A DNA stretch of 64,000 nt from assembly GCF_014836425.1 (NCBI RefSeq), contig NZ_JACSQW010000005.1:36739-100738 (forward strand), in the 5' to 3' direction. A model generated the notes under the pieces. The model was not told where the DNA came from, made no database searches, and was given only the letters and a program-made list of their open reading frames with translations. This document shows, in pieces, positions 8,194 to 16,260 of the stretch. The position numbers and the translations under genes are program-made. Source of the stretch: Limosilactobacillus avistercoris (GTDB lineage Bacteria > Bacillota > Bacilli > Lactobacillales > Lactobacillaceae). Each line of letters begins with the position of its first letter. The stretch's first letter is position 1.

Positions 8194-8857
8194 TTAATAA
8201 ACTGGTCTTGAAGATCCTTGGGTTGTGGGATCGGCAAAGCCAATACTTTCGTTATTCCACTTGTTGGGATTTTCAATAATTTTAGTAACAACTTCAGCAA
8301 CACTCTTTCGGGAAACCGATACCCCCACATATTCTTCACCTTTATGGGTAATCGTATAGTTAGTATCATTCCGATCATTTAACCAGGCAATCCGGAGCAC
8401 AGTGTAATCCAATCCAGATTCTTCTACATACCGATCAGAAAGAACTACTGGACTATTATCATCAATGTGGCCACCAAAACACATTTTACGGTTGAAATCA
8501 CCAAAAGCTCCGGGAACTTCATCATAAATTCCAAGAATATTAGAAGAAATCAATCGGTGGACACCTTCATCTTTCATTACCTTAATAATCTTTTGGGTTA
8601 GTTTAGCTCCAGCACCATGTTCCACAAAAGAAACGTAGACGATATCCTGAGCATGAATTGCTGCCTTAAGTGCCTCTTCATTATTAGCATCTCCCTCTAC
8701 AAGAGTTACTTGTGGATTATTGGTGAGATCACTTAATCGTTGAACATTTCTTAATAATAGAGTTAGGTGAACTTCTGGATCACCGTTCAGAATATTCTTC
8801 TCCACTAATCGGATAATTTTGTCCATTAGCGCCAATGATTGCTACATTCTTAGACAT
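8194..8857 (-). pseudogene. NmrA/SDR-like NAD(P)-binding protein, frameshifted near its start
   Basis: A well-placed start (GGAG, then ATG at 8857) opens MSKNVAIIGANGQ, a Rossmann glycine motif, but that frame dies after a few codons. The body of the protein (KIIRLVEKNILNGDPEV onward, to 8194) is in another frame. Removing one A from the CAAAA run around 8817 joins the two as ANGQIIRLVEKN, the expected continuation. The rest resembles atypical SDR/NmrA NAD(P)H-binding proteins of about 215 residues. A one-base homopolymer insertion is thus the likely cause, by mutation or by sequencing error. Confidence 0.8.
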
Positions 8858-8868
8858 CCTGGTTTCTC

Positions 8869-9731
8869 CTACTTTCGTAATGCTTTTAGACTGGTGCCAA
8901 AAATACTTTCAATCGCTGCAGGATCGCGGTGATCAAAGAACTGACTTTCATTCTTATTTAGACTGTTCATGGCTTGTATATCTTCATCGTCTAATTGAAA
9001 ATTGAAAACATCAAAATTTTCTGCAATTCGTTCACGGTGCACTGACTTAGGAATCGCTACAATCCCCCGTTGCAAAAGCCAACGTAAAATAACTTGCCCA
9101 TTACTTTTACCATATTTTTGGCCAATCTTGGCAATCACTTCATTGTTAAAAATATCGTGTTTGCCTTCAGCAAATGGTGCCCAGGCTTCTGTAATAATCC
9201 CTTCCTGTTTACTAAACGCGACATCATTGGTTTGTTGGAACCATGGCGATACTTCAATCTGATTAACGGCTGGTTTAACCTTGGCCATTAATTCTAAATT
9301 CTTTAATTGATCAGGATAGAAATTAGAAACACCAATTGATTTAATTTTTCCTGCTTGTTGGGCTTCTTCGAATGCTCGCCAAGTACCAGCAATGTCACCA
9401 TATGGTTGTGGTGGAGTAAGTACAGGTCGATATAATCTAACCCTAGCTTATTTAAGGACTCATCAATTCCTTGTTTAGCTTTTTCATAAGAAAAATGATC
9501 AACCCAAAACTTTGAAGTTACAAAAAATTCTGAACGATCAATACCACTTTCACGAATTACTTTACCAACAGCTGCTTCATTCATATAAACAGCTGCCGTA
9601 TCAAATAATCGATAACCAACTTGAATTGCATCGCTTACTGCCTGTTTTGCTTGTTCTTGATCTAAGATTTGGAAAACACCAAAACCCAGTTGAGGCATCC
9701 TGTTTCCATCATTTAATGTTACGTATTGCAT
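8869..9731 (-). pseudogene. Aldo/keto reductase, frameshifted
   Basis: The N-terminal part (9731 down to about 9410) carries NDGNRMPQLGFGVFQ, the catalytic Asp and Tyr in LFDTAAVYMNEAAVGKV, the Lys in FVTSKFW and the His in YLLH. Directly after that His the frame shifts: the DNA reads CTCCACCACAACCATATGG where CTCCACCAACCATATGG would continue as LHQPYG. The remaining frame gives the usual reductase end (KSIGVSNFYPDQL, NQIEVSPWFQQ, IPKSVHRERI). Two extra bases disrupt an otherwise complete AKR5-like enzyme of about 285 residues. One of three broken paralogues in this window. Confidence 0.88.
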
Positions 9732-9766
9732 TGTTTTCCTCCAATTTCGTTCACTTTAGGTTCAAT

Positions 9767-10231
9767 TTATTGTTTTTCACTTTTGATTTTCTGAAGCCAA
9801 TTAGCAAAATTATCATGAGCATCATCGAAGTCATCAATAATTTGTAATTGCCCACAACAATTATGGAAAAGTTCCATAAATCGTTGTGAATTACCGACAC
9901 TAGTGTAAAAGGGAGCTACCTTTCCTTTAAAGTTTTGAATATTTTCCATAAACTTCATTACTGGAGAAGCTACTCCCCAATCCCAGGTAGGACTACCAAG
10001 TAAAATCAAATCGTAGTCGTTAATATTTTGGGGCATATTAATCACTGATGGTAAGTGATGCGTTTTCTTTTGCTTTTCATAAATATCAGCTGTCTCGTAC
10101 ATATCAGAAGAAAAGGTATTAGCAGGAACCTTGATCTCTAACAAATCGCTACTTGGTAACTCTCGATGAATCTTTTGTGCTAAATATTTAGTTGTTCCTG
10201 ACCAAGAATAATAGGCCACTAAAATTTTCAT
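9767..10231 (-). CDS. Flavodoxin-family protein
   Basis: A 154-residue flavodoxin fold: the FMN phosphate loop YYSWSGTTKYLAQKI at the N-terminus, LLGSPTWDWGVASPVMKFM around the isoalloxazine loop, and APFYTSVGNSQ. Flavodoxin-like proteins of this length in lactobacilli carry electrons or act as small NAD(P)H:quinone-type reductases. It is the only intact enzyme gene between two broken aldo/keto reductases and is divergent from a LysR regulator that may control the set. The ribosome site AGGAAGG supports the start. Confidence 0.88.
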   Translation of the reverse strand: MKILVAYYSWSGTTKYLAQKIHRELPSSDLLEIKVPANTFSSDMYETADIYEKQKKTHHLPSVINMPQNINDYDLILLGSPTWDWGVASPVMKFMENIQNFKGKVAPFYTSVGNSQRFMELFHNCCGQLQIIDDFDDAHDNFANWLQKIKSEKQ

Positions 10232-10322
10232 GTTACTTATCCTTCCTAATAACGATTTTTCATAGGTGAACGTAGAATCAACCTCTTTGCGGAGGTGAAA
10301 TTACGAACTAGTTCTCTCACTC

Positions 10323-11201
10323 TTAATCATTAGCATGAACGTCAAAAGCATTAAGAATAATTTCACCAGTACCTGGGGCATCTGGATTGTGGGCACCATG
10401 TCCTTGATCAAGGTTGCGAATGGCATCCATTTCATCACTAGTCAATTCAAAGTCAAAGATATCTAAATTAGACTTAATTCGCTCTTCATGAACCGACTTT
10501 GGAAAGACAATAATACCTTCTTGATGTTCAAAACGTAAAATAATTTGACCGACATCTTTACCATATTTTTTAGCTAAATTATTTAACAGGGGTTCTGCAA
10601 ATAATGAATGGTTCCCTTCTCCCAAAGGCGCCCATGCTTCTAAAGTAACGTGATTTTGTGCCATAATTTGGCGAAGTTCTTTTTGTTGGAAGTAAGGGTT
10701 AAATTCGACTTGGTTTACTGCTGGCATCTTTGTATTAAAAATGCCTTTATCTGCCCACTTTTGCCAGATCTTAGGTGTCATGTTTGAAACACCGATAGAA
10801 CGAATCTTCCCTGCTTTCTGAGCTTCAATCATTGCCTACCACGCTTCATCAACTTTACCGTATGGTTGGTGAATTAGGTACAAGTCAATGTAGTCTAATC
10901 CCAATTTCTTAAGAGTGCGATCAATTGATTTTTTAGCATCTTCGTAAGCATAATCTTGTAACCACATCTTAGAAGTGATCCAAATTTGGTTTCGAGGAAT
11001 ACCACTATCACGGACAGCTTTTCCCACTTCTTGTTCGTTAAAGTAAGCTACAGCAGTATCAATATGACGATAACCATCCTTTAATGCTTGACTGACTGCT
11101 TTATAAGTTGAGCCATCCGCTGGAATTTGAAAAACACCAAAACCAAATGAAGGAATTTCATTACCATCGTTTAACTTAAATTTAGGTGCTTTTTCGTTCA
11201 T
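10323..11201 (-). pseudogene. Aldo/keto reductase with an in-frame TAG
   Basis: One frame from 11201 to 10323 encodes a full 2,5-diketo-gluconate-reductase-type AKR. The catalytic residues are visible in HIDTAVAYFNEQEVG (Asp, Tyr), WITSKMWL (Lys) and YLIHQPYG (His). A TAG at 10836-10838 follows GKVDEAW; readthrough gives AMIEAQKAGKIRSIGVSN, the expected next segment, in the same frame. The 121-residue product would lack half of the barrel. A downstream ATG could start the C-terminal half but has no convincing ribosome site. Confidence 0.87.
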
Positions 11202-11293
11202 ATTTCATTTCTCCTTTTTTTCAATTCTTTAATTGATATTGTAGATAGTAATTAGTAGTTTGAAAATTTACTCTTAAGCAAGCTAGTATACGC

Positions 11294-11307
11294 TTACCGT
11301 ATGGTAA
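11294..11307. promoter_or_regulatory. Inverted repeat in the LysR/reductase intergenic region
   Basis: TTACC-GTAT-GGTAA is a perfect dyad 37 bases before the LysR start and about 90 bases from the divergent reductase. It is a plausible LysR-type operator, but this is inference from position alone. Confidence 0.4.
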
Positions 11308-11343
11308 AATGATCATAAACAATTAACATTAAGGTGACATACT

Positions 11344-12210
11344 ATGATTGATAATTACTTACTTGAGGAATTAGTAGCCTTTGCTAAATACGGTACCCTA
11401 GCAAAAGCTGCGGATTACCTTGGTCTCTCTCAACCAGCGGTTACTCGCGGAACAAAAAAGCTCGAGAATGATCTCGGAATTAAACTATTTAAGCGGGAAC
11501 CAAACAAAATTATCCTAACCGCTAGCGGAAAGTTTGCAGCTCAGAAAGCTCAGCAAGTTTTAGATGAAAACCAAAATTTCATTAATGAAGTAAAGAAGTT
11601 TGACCAAAGTAACCAAGAAATTAGTCTAGCCTCGGTTGCTCCTGGACCTCTCTTTGTTTTAGCAAGAAATCGTTTTGTTAATTTAAAAATTGACGACCGG
11701 TTCGTTCAAGAAGGACAGATTAAAGACTTATTATTGCAAAATCAATATACCTGCATTGTCTCTACTAGTCCAATCCAGTATCCACAAATTGATTCAACGT
11801 ATTTAGGGATGGAAAATTTAACGGTTAATGTAAATGAATTTTCTAATTTGGCTAGTTATCCAAGTGTTCACTTTAATGATTTAAAGGGGCTAAGCTTTCT
11901 GGTATTGACCAATATCGGTATTTGGAAGCAAATTATTCAGAAAAATATTCCTGATGCTAAATTTATCTATCAAGCAAGAGAAGAGAATTTTAACGAAATT
12001 AAGAATTATTCCGTTTTTCCATTTTTTACAACTAACTTATCTAATGCAAATCCAAATTGGGATAAGAAAATGGTTAGTGATCGAATTCCCGTTCCGATCG
12101 ACGATCAAGCAGCAACTCAAAGCTTTTATCTCAATTACTTGAAACAAAATAAAAAGCGCCTTGAACCACTAATTGAAGAGTGGCAAGACGCCTGGGAAAA
12201 GGTAGATTAA
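11344..12210 (+). CDS. LysR-family transcriptional regulator
   Basis: A 288-residue LysR-type regulator. The N-terminal winged helix-turn-helix is clear (AFAKYGTLAKAADYLGLSQPAVTRGTKKLENDLG, residues about 9-43, quoted in part: LGLSQPAVTRGTKKLE), followed by a periplasmic-binding-protein-like effector domain. It is transcribed away from the aldo/keto reductase and flavodoxin genes and is the obvious candidate regulator of that redox cluster. The effector is unknown. The ribosome site AAGGTGACATACT precedes the ATG. Confidence 0.9.
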   Translation: MIDNYLLEELVAFAKYGTLAKAADYLGLSQPAVTRGTKKLENDLGIKLFKREPNKIILTASGKFAAQKAQQVLDENQNFINEVKKFDQSNQEISLASVAPGPLFVLARNRFVNLKIDDRFVQEGQIKDLLLQNQYTCIVSTSPIQYPQIDSTYLGMENLTVNVNEFSNLASYPSVHFNDLKGLSFLVLTNIGIWKQIIQKNIPDAKFIYQAREENFNEIKNYSVFPFFTTNLSNANPNWDKKMVSDRIPVPIDDQAATQSFYLNYLKQNKKRLEPLIEEWQDAWEKVD

Positions 12211-12224
12211 ATCTCATACAAAAA

Positions 12225-12377
12225 TGGGAGTGAGACAGAACTAACTTGCTAGTTCGTTTTCGAATCCCCGCAAGCACAAAGAGGGCTCTAGTGTTCGGAT
12301 TTTCCGAACTCTAGAGCCCCTTTGTGTACTGCGCTGTAATATTTTTAACTGTGTAGATAACTTATGTCACAGCTCCA
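12225..12377. repeat. MITE-like element with terminal inverted repeats and a long internal hairpin
   Basis: The ends TGGGAGTGAGACA (12225-12237) and TGTCACAGCTCCA (12365-12377) are imperfect inverted repeats. Inside, from about 12276 to 12325, a nearly perfect stem of about 23 bp (core GGGCTCTAG with CTAGAGCCC) closes on TTT. The layout, 153 bp with no ORF, is that of a small non-coding repeat; the inner hairpin may also end the LysR transcript. Confidence 0.6.
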
Positions 12378-12397
12378 TGTCGTTTTAAATATTTTGA

Positions 12398-12937
12398 TTA
12401 CTTATCTTCGTCTGTTGGTTGAGTAATCATTTCGTAAACATATGATTCTTCTTCAGGACGGTATACCCCATGAAGCTCACCAACCTTAGTGAAGCCGTTC
12501 TTGGTAATCAAGTGTTGCATGATCTTATTATTTTCGTGAGTATCAATCCGAAGTGATTTAATGTCCTTCCGGTTGTTCTTAATGTAATCAATTACACTTT
12601 CAAAAAGTTGTGAAGCATAACCGTTACCAGCGTGCTTAGAATGAATGGCAACCCGGTGAATAACTTGGTACTTATCAGTGTCTAGTAACCACTTACCATC
12701 TAAAGCATCGTAAGAATGGTCTGGGGCGTCAATAATTGCTAATGCACCAACAGTTTGGTCATCATCTGATTGAACAAGGTATGCCCAGCCATGTTGAATA
12801 TCTTCTTTGATGTGTTCTTCGTTCGGGTAATCACCCTGCCATTGATCGATCCCTCGTTCTGCTAATTGGTTCCGACCATCACGAAGAATATCCATCACTG
12901 TATCCAAATCTTCCATGGTAGCTTTACGTAATTGCAT
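12398..12937 (-). CDS. GNAT-family N-acetyltransferase
   Basis: A 179-residue GCN5-related acetyltransferase starting MQLRKATMEDLDTVMDILRD. The acetyl-CoA loop appears as VAIHSKHAGNGYASQLFESV, followed by LRIDTHENNKIMQHLITKNGF, a common signature of small-molecule GNATs in lactobacilli. The substrate is unknown. A GGAAGG ribosome site supports the start. It is monocistronic between the small repeat element and the divergent DNA-glycosylase gene. Confidence 0.88.
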   Translation of the reverse strand: MQLRKATMEDLDTVMDILRDGRNQLAERGIDQWQGDYPNEEHIKEDIQHGWAYLVQSDDDQTVGALAIIDAPDHSYDALDGKWLLDTDKYQVIHRVAIHSKHAGNGYASQLFESVIDYIKNNRKDIKSLRIDTHENNKIMQHLITKNGFTKVGELHGVYRPEEESYVYEMITQPTDEDK

Positions 12938-13110
12938 TCGTATTACCTTCCCTTTCGTTAATTGATCATTTACTTTTAACTAATTAACAACCATATAAAT
13001 TTACCATATTGATAATGATAGGTGCAAGCTAAAAGTTTCTCCTAGTGTTATCCTACCGCATAATTCACTTTCATGTTAAATTAAAGATATTATTATGTAA
13101 GGAGGAGCCG

Positions 13111-13752
13111 ATGAAACTTACAATTCGAGAGTTATACGATAAAATGTTACAAAACATGGGGAGTCCTGGTTGGTGGCCTGCCGAATCAAAGGCAGAAATT
13201 ATTGTTGGTGCAGTCATGATTCAAAGTACTAATTGGCAGAACGCTGACAAAGCAGTTGCCAACTTTCGCCAACTAACTAATTTCAATCCCGATCGAATCC
13301 TTCAGCTGTCTACTGAAGAGCTTCAAGCAATTGTTCGACCAGCTGGCTTTTACAAGAATAAGAGTCGTGCAGTTAAAGCTATTTTTAGTTGGTTATCTAA
13401 ATATAATTATGACTATTCACGAATTTGCCAATCTTTTGGAGCAAGTTTGCGTAAAGAATTGCTGAAGCTTCACGGAGTTGGTGATGAAACGGCAGATGTT
13501 CTTCTTACTTATATTTTTGAGTTACCAACATTTATTAGTGATAAATATGCCCGAATACTCTTTACCCAGCTAGGAGTTCCCGGGCTTACCGACTATCAAA
13601 GTCTCGCAAAACGAGTGAAACTGCCGGAGAATTTTACTAATGAAGAAGCTCAAGACTTTCATGGCCTCATTGATGAATTTGGGAAAGTCTACTTTCACCC
13701 GCTCACAAAATTTCAAGAGAGTTTTCTTGCCGGAGATCAACTAATCTTATAA
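13111..13752 (+). CDS. Endonuclease III-like HhH-GPD base-excision protein
   Basis: A 213-residue HhH-GPD protein. The ATG at 13111 is chosen because AAGGAGGAG lies just before it; an upstream in-frame start has no such site. The hairpin-helix-hairpin reads LLKLHGVGDETADVLLTYIF and the catalytic Asp is in FISDKYARIL. The lysine that makes Nth bifunctional (normally GVGRKTA) is replaced by Asp-Glu, and the C-terminal four-cysteine iron-sulfur motif is absent. It is therefore probably a monofunctional glycosylase of MagIII type, acting on alkylated or mismatched bases. The substrate is inference. Confidence 0.85.
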   Translation: MKLTIRELYDKMLQNMGSPGWWPAESKAEIIVGAVMIQSTNWQNADKAVANFRQLTNFNPDRILQLSTEELQAIVRPAGFYKNKSRAVKAIFSWLSKYNYDYSRICQSFGASLRKELLKLHGVGDETADVLLTYIFELPTFISDKYARILFTQLGVPGLTDYQSLAKRVKLPENFTNEEAQDFHGLIDEFGKVYFHPLTKFQESFLAGDQLIL

Positions 13753-13821
13753 TTGTACCTTTTTCTGAAGTATTTACACTTCAGAAGTTTTCAAAAAATA
13801 TTCGAAAGGAATTTTTATTCG

Positions 13822-14478
13822 ATGAATCAAGAACAACAGTTAATGGCTGTTAAACAATTTTCAATTAAAAAGCTTGCCAGAGATCGGACTGGTCACGGAA
13901 TGGATCACATAAACCGGGTCGTTAAAAATGCTGCCCGAATTGCAAATGGTGAAGACTATGATCCGTTTTTACCCCAAGTAGCTGCATACCTTCATGACAC
14001 AGTTGATGAAAAAATTGTTAATAGCGTAGAAAAGGCTCAAGATGAAGTACAGTCATTTCTTCGTCAAATTGAATTGACCGATGAGCAGGTTAGTACTGTA
14101 ATGGAAACAATTAAAAATATTTCTTTTGCTCATACTCTAGAAAAACAACAGATATCCCTTAGTGTAACTGCCCAGATCGTTCGTGACGCCGACTGGTTAG
14201 ATGCAATTGGTGCAATTGGAATTACTCGGGCAATCTATTATGGAGGCGCCCATGGTGAAGTTATTTATGATCCCAAGATTAAACCCCGGAAGAAAATGAA
14301 TAAGCAAGAATACCGAAACCTAGATGATGAAACGATCATCAATCACTTTGACGAAAAACTTCTTGGGTTGAAAGATAAACTTTTTACCCCAACTGCAAAG
14401 GAGATTGCAGAACACCGCCAACAAGTAATGCTCGATTTCCTTGATGAGTTCCATCAGGAATGGAATGCAGAAGCCTAA
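13822..14478 (+). CDS. HD-domain phosphohydrolase
   Basis: A 218-residue HD-superfamily protein. The ATG at 13822 follows AAAGGAATTTTTATTCG; the longer frame back to 13753 has no ribosome site. Metal-binding residues are visible in GHGMDHINRV, AAYLHDTVDEK and VRDADWLDAIG. It belongs to the YedJ/YpgQ-like group of uncharacterised HD hydrolases acting on nucleotides or similar phosphates. It follows the glycosylase gene after 69 bases and probably shares its transcript. Confidence 0.87.
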   Translation: MNQEQQLMAVKQFSIKKLARDRTGHGMDHINRVVKNAARIANGEDYDPFLPQVAAYLHDTVDEKIVNSVEKAQDEVQSFLRQIELTDEQVSTVMETIKNISFAHTLEKQQISLSVTAQIVRDADWLDAIGAIGITRAIYYGGAHGEVIYDPKIKPRKKMNKQEYRNLDDETIINHFDEKLLGLKDKLFTPTAKEIAEHRQQVMLDFLDEFHQEWNAEA

Positions 14479-14492
14479 TTATTAAATATGTA

Positions 14493-14533
14493 CAAAAAAG
14501 AGTCTGGGAATGACTTTCCAGACTCTTTTTATA
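14493..14533. terminator. Bidirectional terminator
   Basis: AAAGAGTCTGG pairs with CCAGACTCTTT around a ten-base loop, with A and T runs on either side. It serves the converging HD-protein and membrane-protein genes. Confidence 0.85.
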
Positions 14534-14539
14534 CGTAAT

Positions 14540-15178
14540 TTATTTTTGATCGTCATGATCCTTTTTCCGGTGCTTATTCATGTCGATAATCACTGAATCA
14601 TTTGAGGGATTATGACTATCATCGGGGCTGCTTACTTTTGGTAACCACTTTTTATTAATATATAACATAAAAATACCAATTGGTGGAACCAGTAAGGCAT
14701 AACAGAGTCCCGTTAATAATGACGTTGGTAATGCTAAGCGAGCAATTTCAAACATTCCGTTACTGCTTCCTGTGAATCGCCACCCTACAATTAGATAGGC
14801 GATTTCCAGTAAAATAAGAATAATTAAACCACTACCAATACCAATCGTGATCATCTGCTGGTGGCGTAATTCTTGAGACCTTGCTTGTTGCCACCTAACT
14901 ACCCAACCGCTAAAGAGGGTTGTCAGAGCGGTAACTACAACAGTGAGCCAATAACTTTGACCAAAAGCTAATAAAATCAACTGCGAAATTATTACTAGTA
15001 ATGCCGAATTTAGCATCCCAAATATTGGAATGACAGTGACCGCTAATAAAGCTGTGAGTGGAGCAATAATTGTTCCACTTGGCAAAACACCACGTAAGTC
15101 AAGTGGTGACAACAGGCAAATCACTAATAAAATCACGAACCATGTAACAATATGAAATAAGCGAATCTTTTTCATCAT
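14540..15178 (-). CDS. Uncharacterised multi-spanning membrane protein
   Basis: A 212-residue protein with five to six hydrophobic helices and a long charged C-terminal tail rich in Asp, Ser, His and Lys (from about residue 180). I do not recognise a family with certainty; the layout (short loops, Gly/Pro kinks, PSGTIIAPLTALLAV) is reminiscent of small substrate-binding transporter components. Its start overlaps the stop of the degV-like gene by four bases (ATGA), so the two are co-translated. A function in lipid or vitamin handling would only be guesswork. Confidence 0.7.
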   Translation of the reverse strand: MMKKIRLFHIVTWFVILLVICLLSPLDLRGVLPSGTIIAPLTALLAVTVIPIFGMLNSALLVIISQLILLAFGQSYWLTVVVTALTTLFSGWVVRWQQARSQELRHQQMITIGIGSGLIILILLEIAYLIVGWRFTGSSNGMFEIARLALPTSLLTGLCYALLVPPIGIFMLYINKKWLPKVSSPDDSHNPSNDSVIIDMNKHRKKDHDDQK

Positions 15179-16053
15179 GCTAAAGGCTTCTTTTCTGTAT
15201 CTTGTAACCAGGCAAGTGCTAAAGCTCCTTGTCCTAAGTGAACTCCAATTACAGGACCAAAGTATGATAATTCAAACTTAATATCAGGATGTTCCTCTTG
15301 GAGTTTATTCATCCATTTTTCCCCTGCTTCTTTATCGTTAGCGTGCAGAACGATCGCCCGTACCGGATAGTCCAACTTTTCAATTGATTCATTAAAGAGT
15401 TGTTCACAACGCGCCTTAGCCTTCTTCATCGACCGGACCTTCTCAAAGGCTTCAATATCATGATTAGGGTTATCAAATGAAAGGAGTGGCTTGATCCTTA
15501 AAATTGAACCAACAAAGGCTGAAGCGTTAGAAAGTCTTCCACCACGTACCAGGTTTTGTAAATCATCAACGACAAAGACGTCGCGAAAAGTACTCCGCAA
15601 TTCCGTCAATTTTTTAACAATTTCATCAATATCCGCACCCTGCTTAGCCAACTTAGCAGCTTCAATTGCAAGATATCCCATCAATTTAACTGTAATTCCG
15701 GAATCAAATGGCACAATCTTGATTGTATCCTTCATTTGTTCAGAAAGTTGGGTAATATTGTTGAGAAATCCTGAAATTGTCTTTGCAAGATGGATACTAA
15801 TTACAGCATCATAGCCTTCATCCGCAAGCTTCTGATAAAGTTCCATCATTTCACCAATTGAAGGTTGAGATGTGCTGGGGAAGGTACTGGCAGTCTTTAA
15901 CTGCTTATAGAACTCCTCAGTAGTGATATTAACACCCTCACGGTAAGTTTTACCGTTAAGGGTAAACGGAATTGGTACCACATGAATATTATTGGCTGCG
16001 ATCTCTTCTTGAGTAAGATAGCAGGTACTGTCAGTCACAACAGCTATTTTCAT
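15175..16053 (-). CDS. DegV-family fatty-acid-binding protein
   Basis: A 292-residue DegV protein starting MKIAVVTDSTCYLTQEEI, with the TSQPSIGEM loop, the SGFLNN motif and the C-terminal GPVIGVHLGQGALALAW. DegV/FakB proteins bind a fatty acid and present it to the kinase FakA for phosphorylation. The start at 16053 follows GGAGG; a longer frame five codons upstream begins inside that ribosome site. It is followed by a coupled membrane protein. Confidence 0.9.
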   Translation of the reverse strand: MKIAVVTDSTCYLTQEEIAANNIHVVPIPFTLNGKTYREGVNITTEEFYKQLKTASTFPSTSQPSIGEMMELYQKLADEGYDAVISIHLAKTISGFLNNITQLSEQMKDTIKIVPFDSGITVKLMGYLAIEAAKLAKQGADIDEIVKKLTELRSTFRDVFVVDDLQNLVRGGRLSNASAFVGSILRIKPLLSFDNPNHDIEAFEKVRSMKKAKARCEQLFNESIEKLDYPVRAIVLHANDKEAGEKWMNKLQEEHPDIKFELSYFGPVIGVHLGQGALALAWLQDTEKKPLA

Positions 16054-16187
16054 TAATACTACCTCCATTAGAATGTTGTTATTTGATAATTAAAGAACAA
16101 TTGCATAGTAAAGGTATTTTAACAACATCGTAATAGATATAGAATACCACATCAATGTACAGAAACCAACAATCCTGATTCTTTGAA

Positions 16188-16217
16188 TTGTCTATTTTCC
16201 GAAACAAACGGTATAAT
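16188..16217 (+). promoter_or_regulatory. Promoter of rqcH
   Basis: TTGTCT (16188-16193) and a perfect TATAAT (16212-16217) are 18 bases apart and lie 44 bases before the ATG. Confidence 0.65.
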
Positions 16218-16260
16218 AGTAATCGCTATGCAAAACGTTAAAATGAGGAGGAAATAGATA

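Noticed and set aside
8187..8378. Small ORF overlapping the NAD(P)-binding pseudogene
   Set aside because: It lies in the wrong frame relative to the conserved protein and has no ribosome site.
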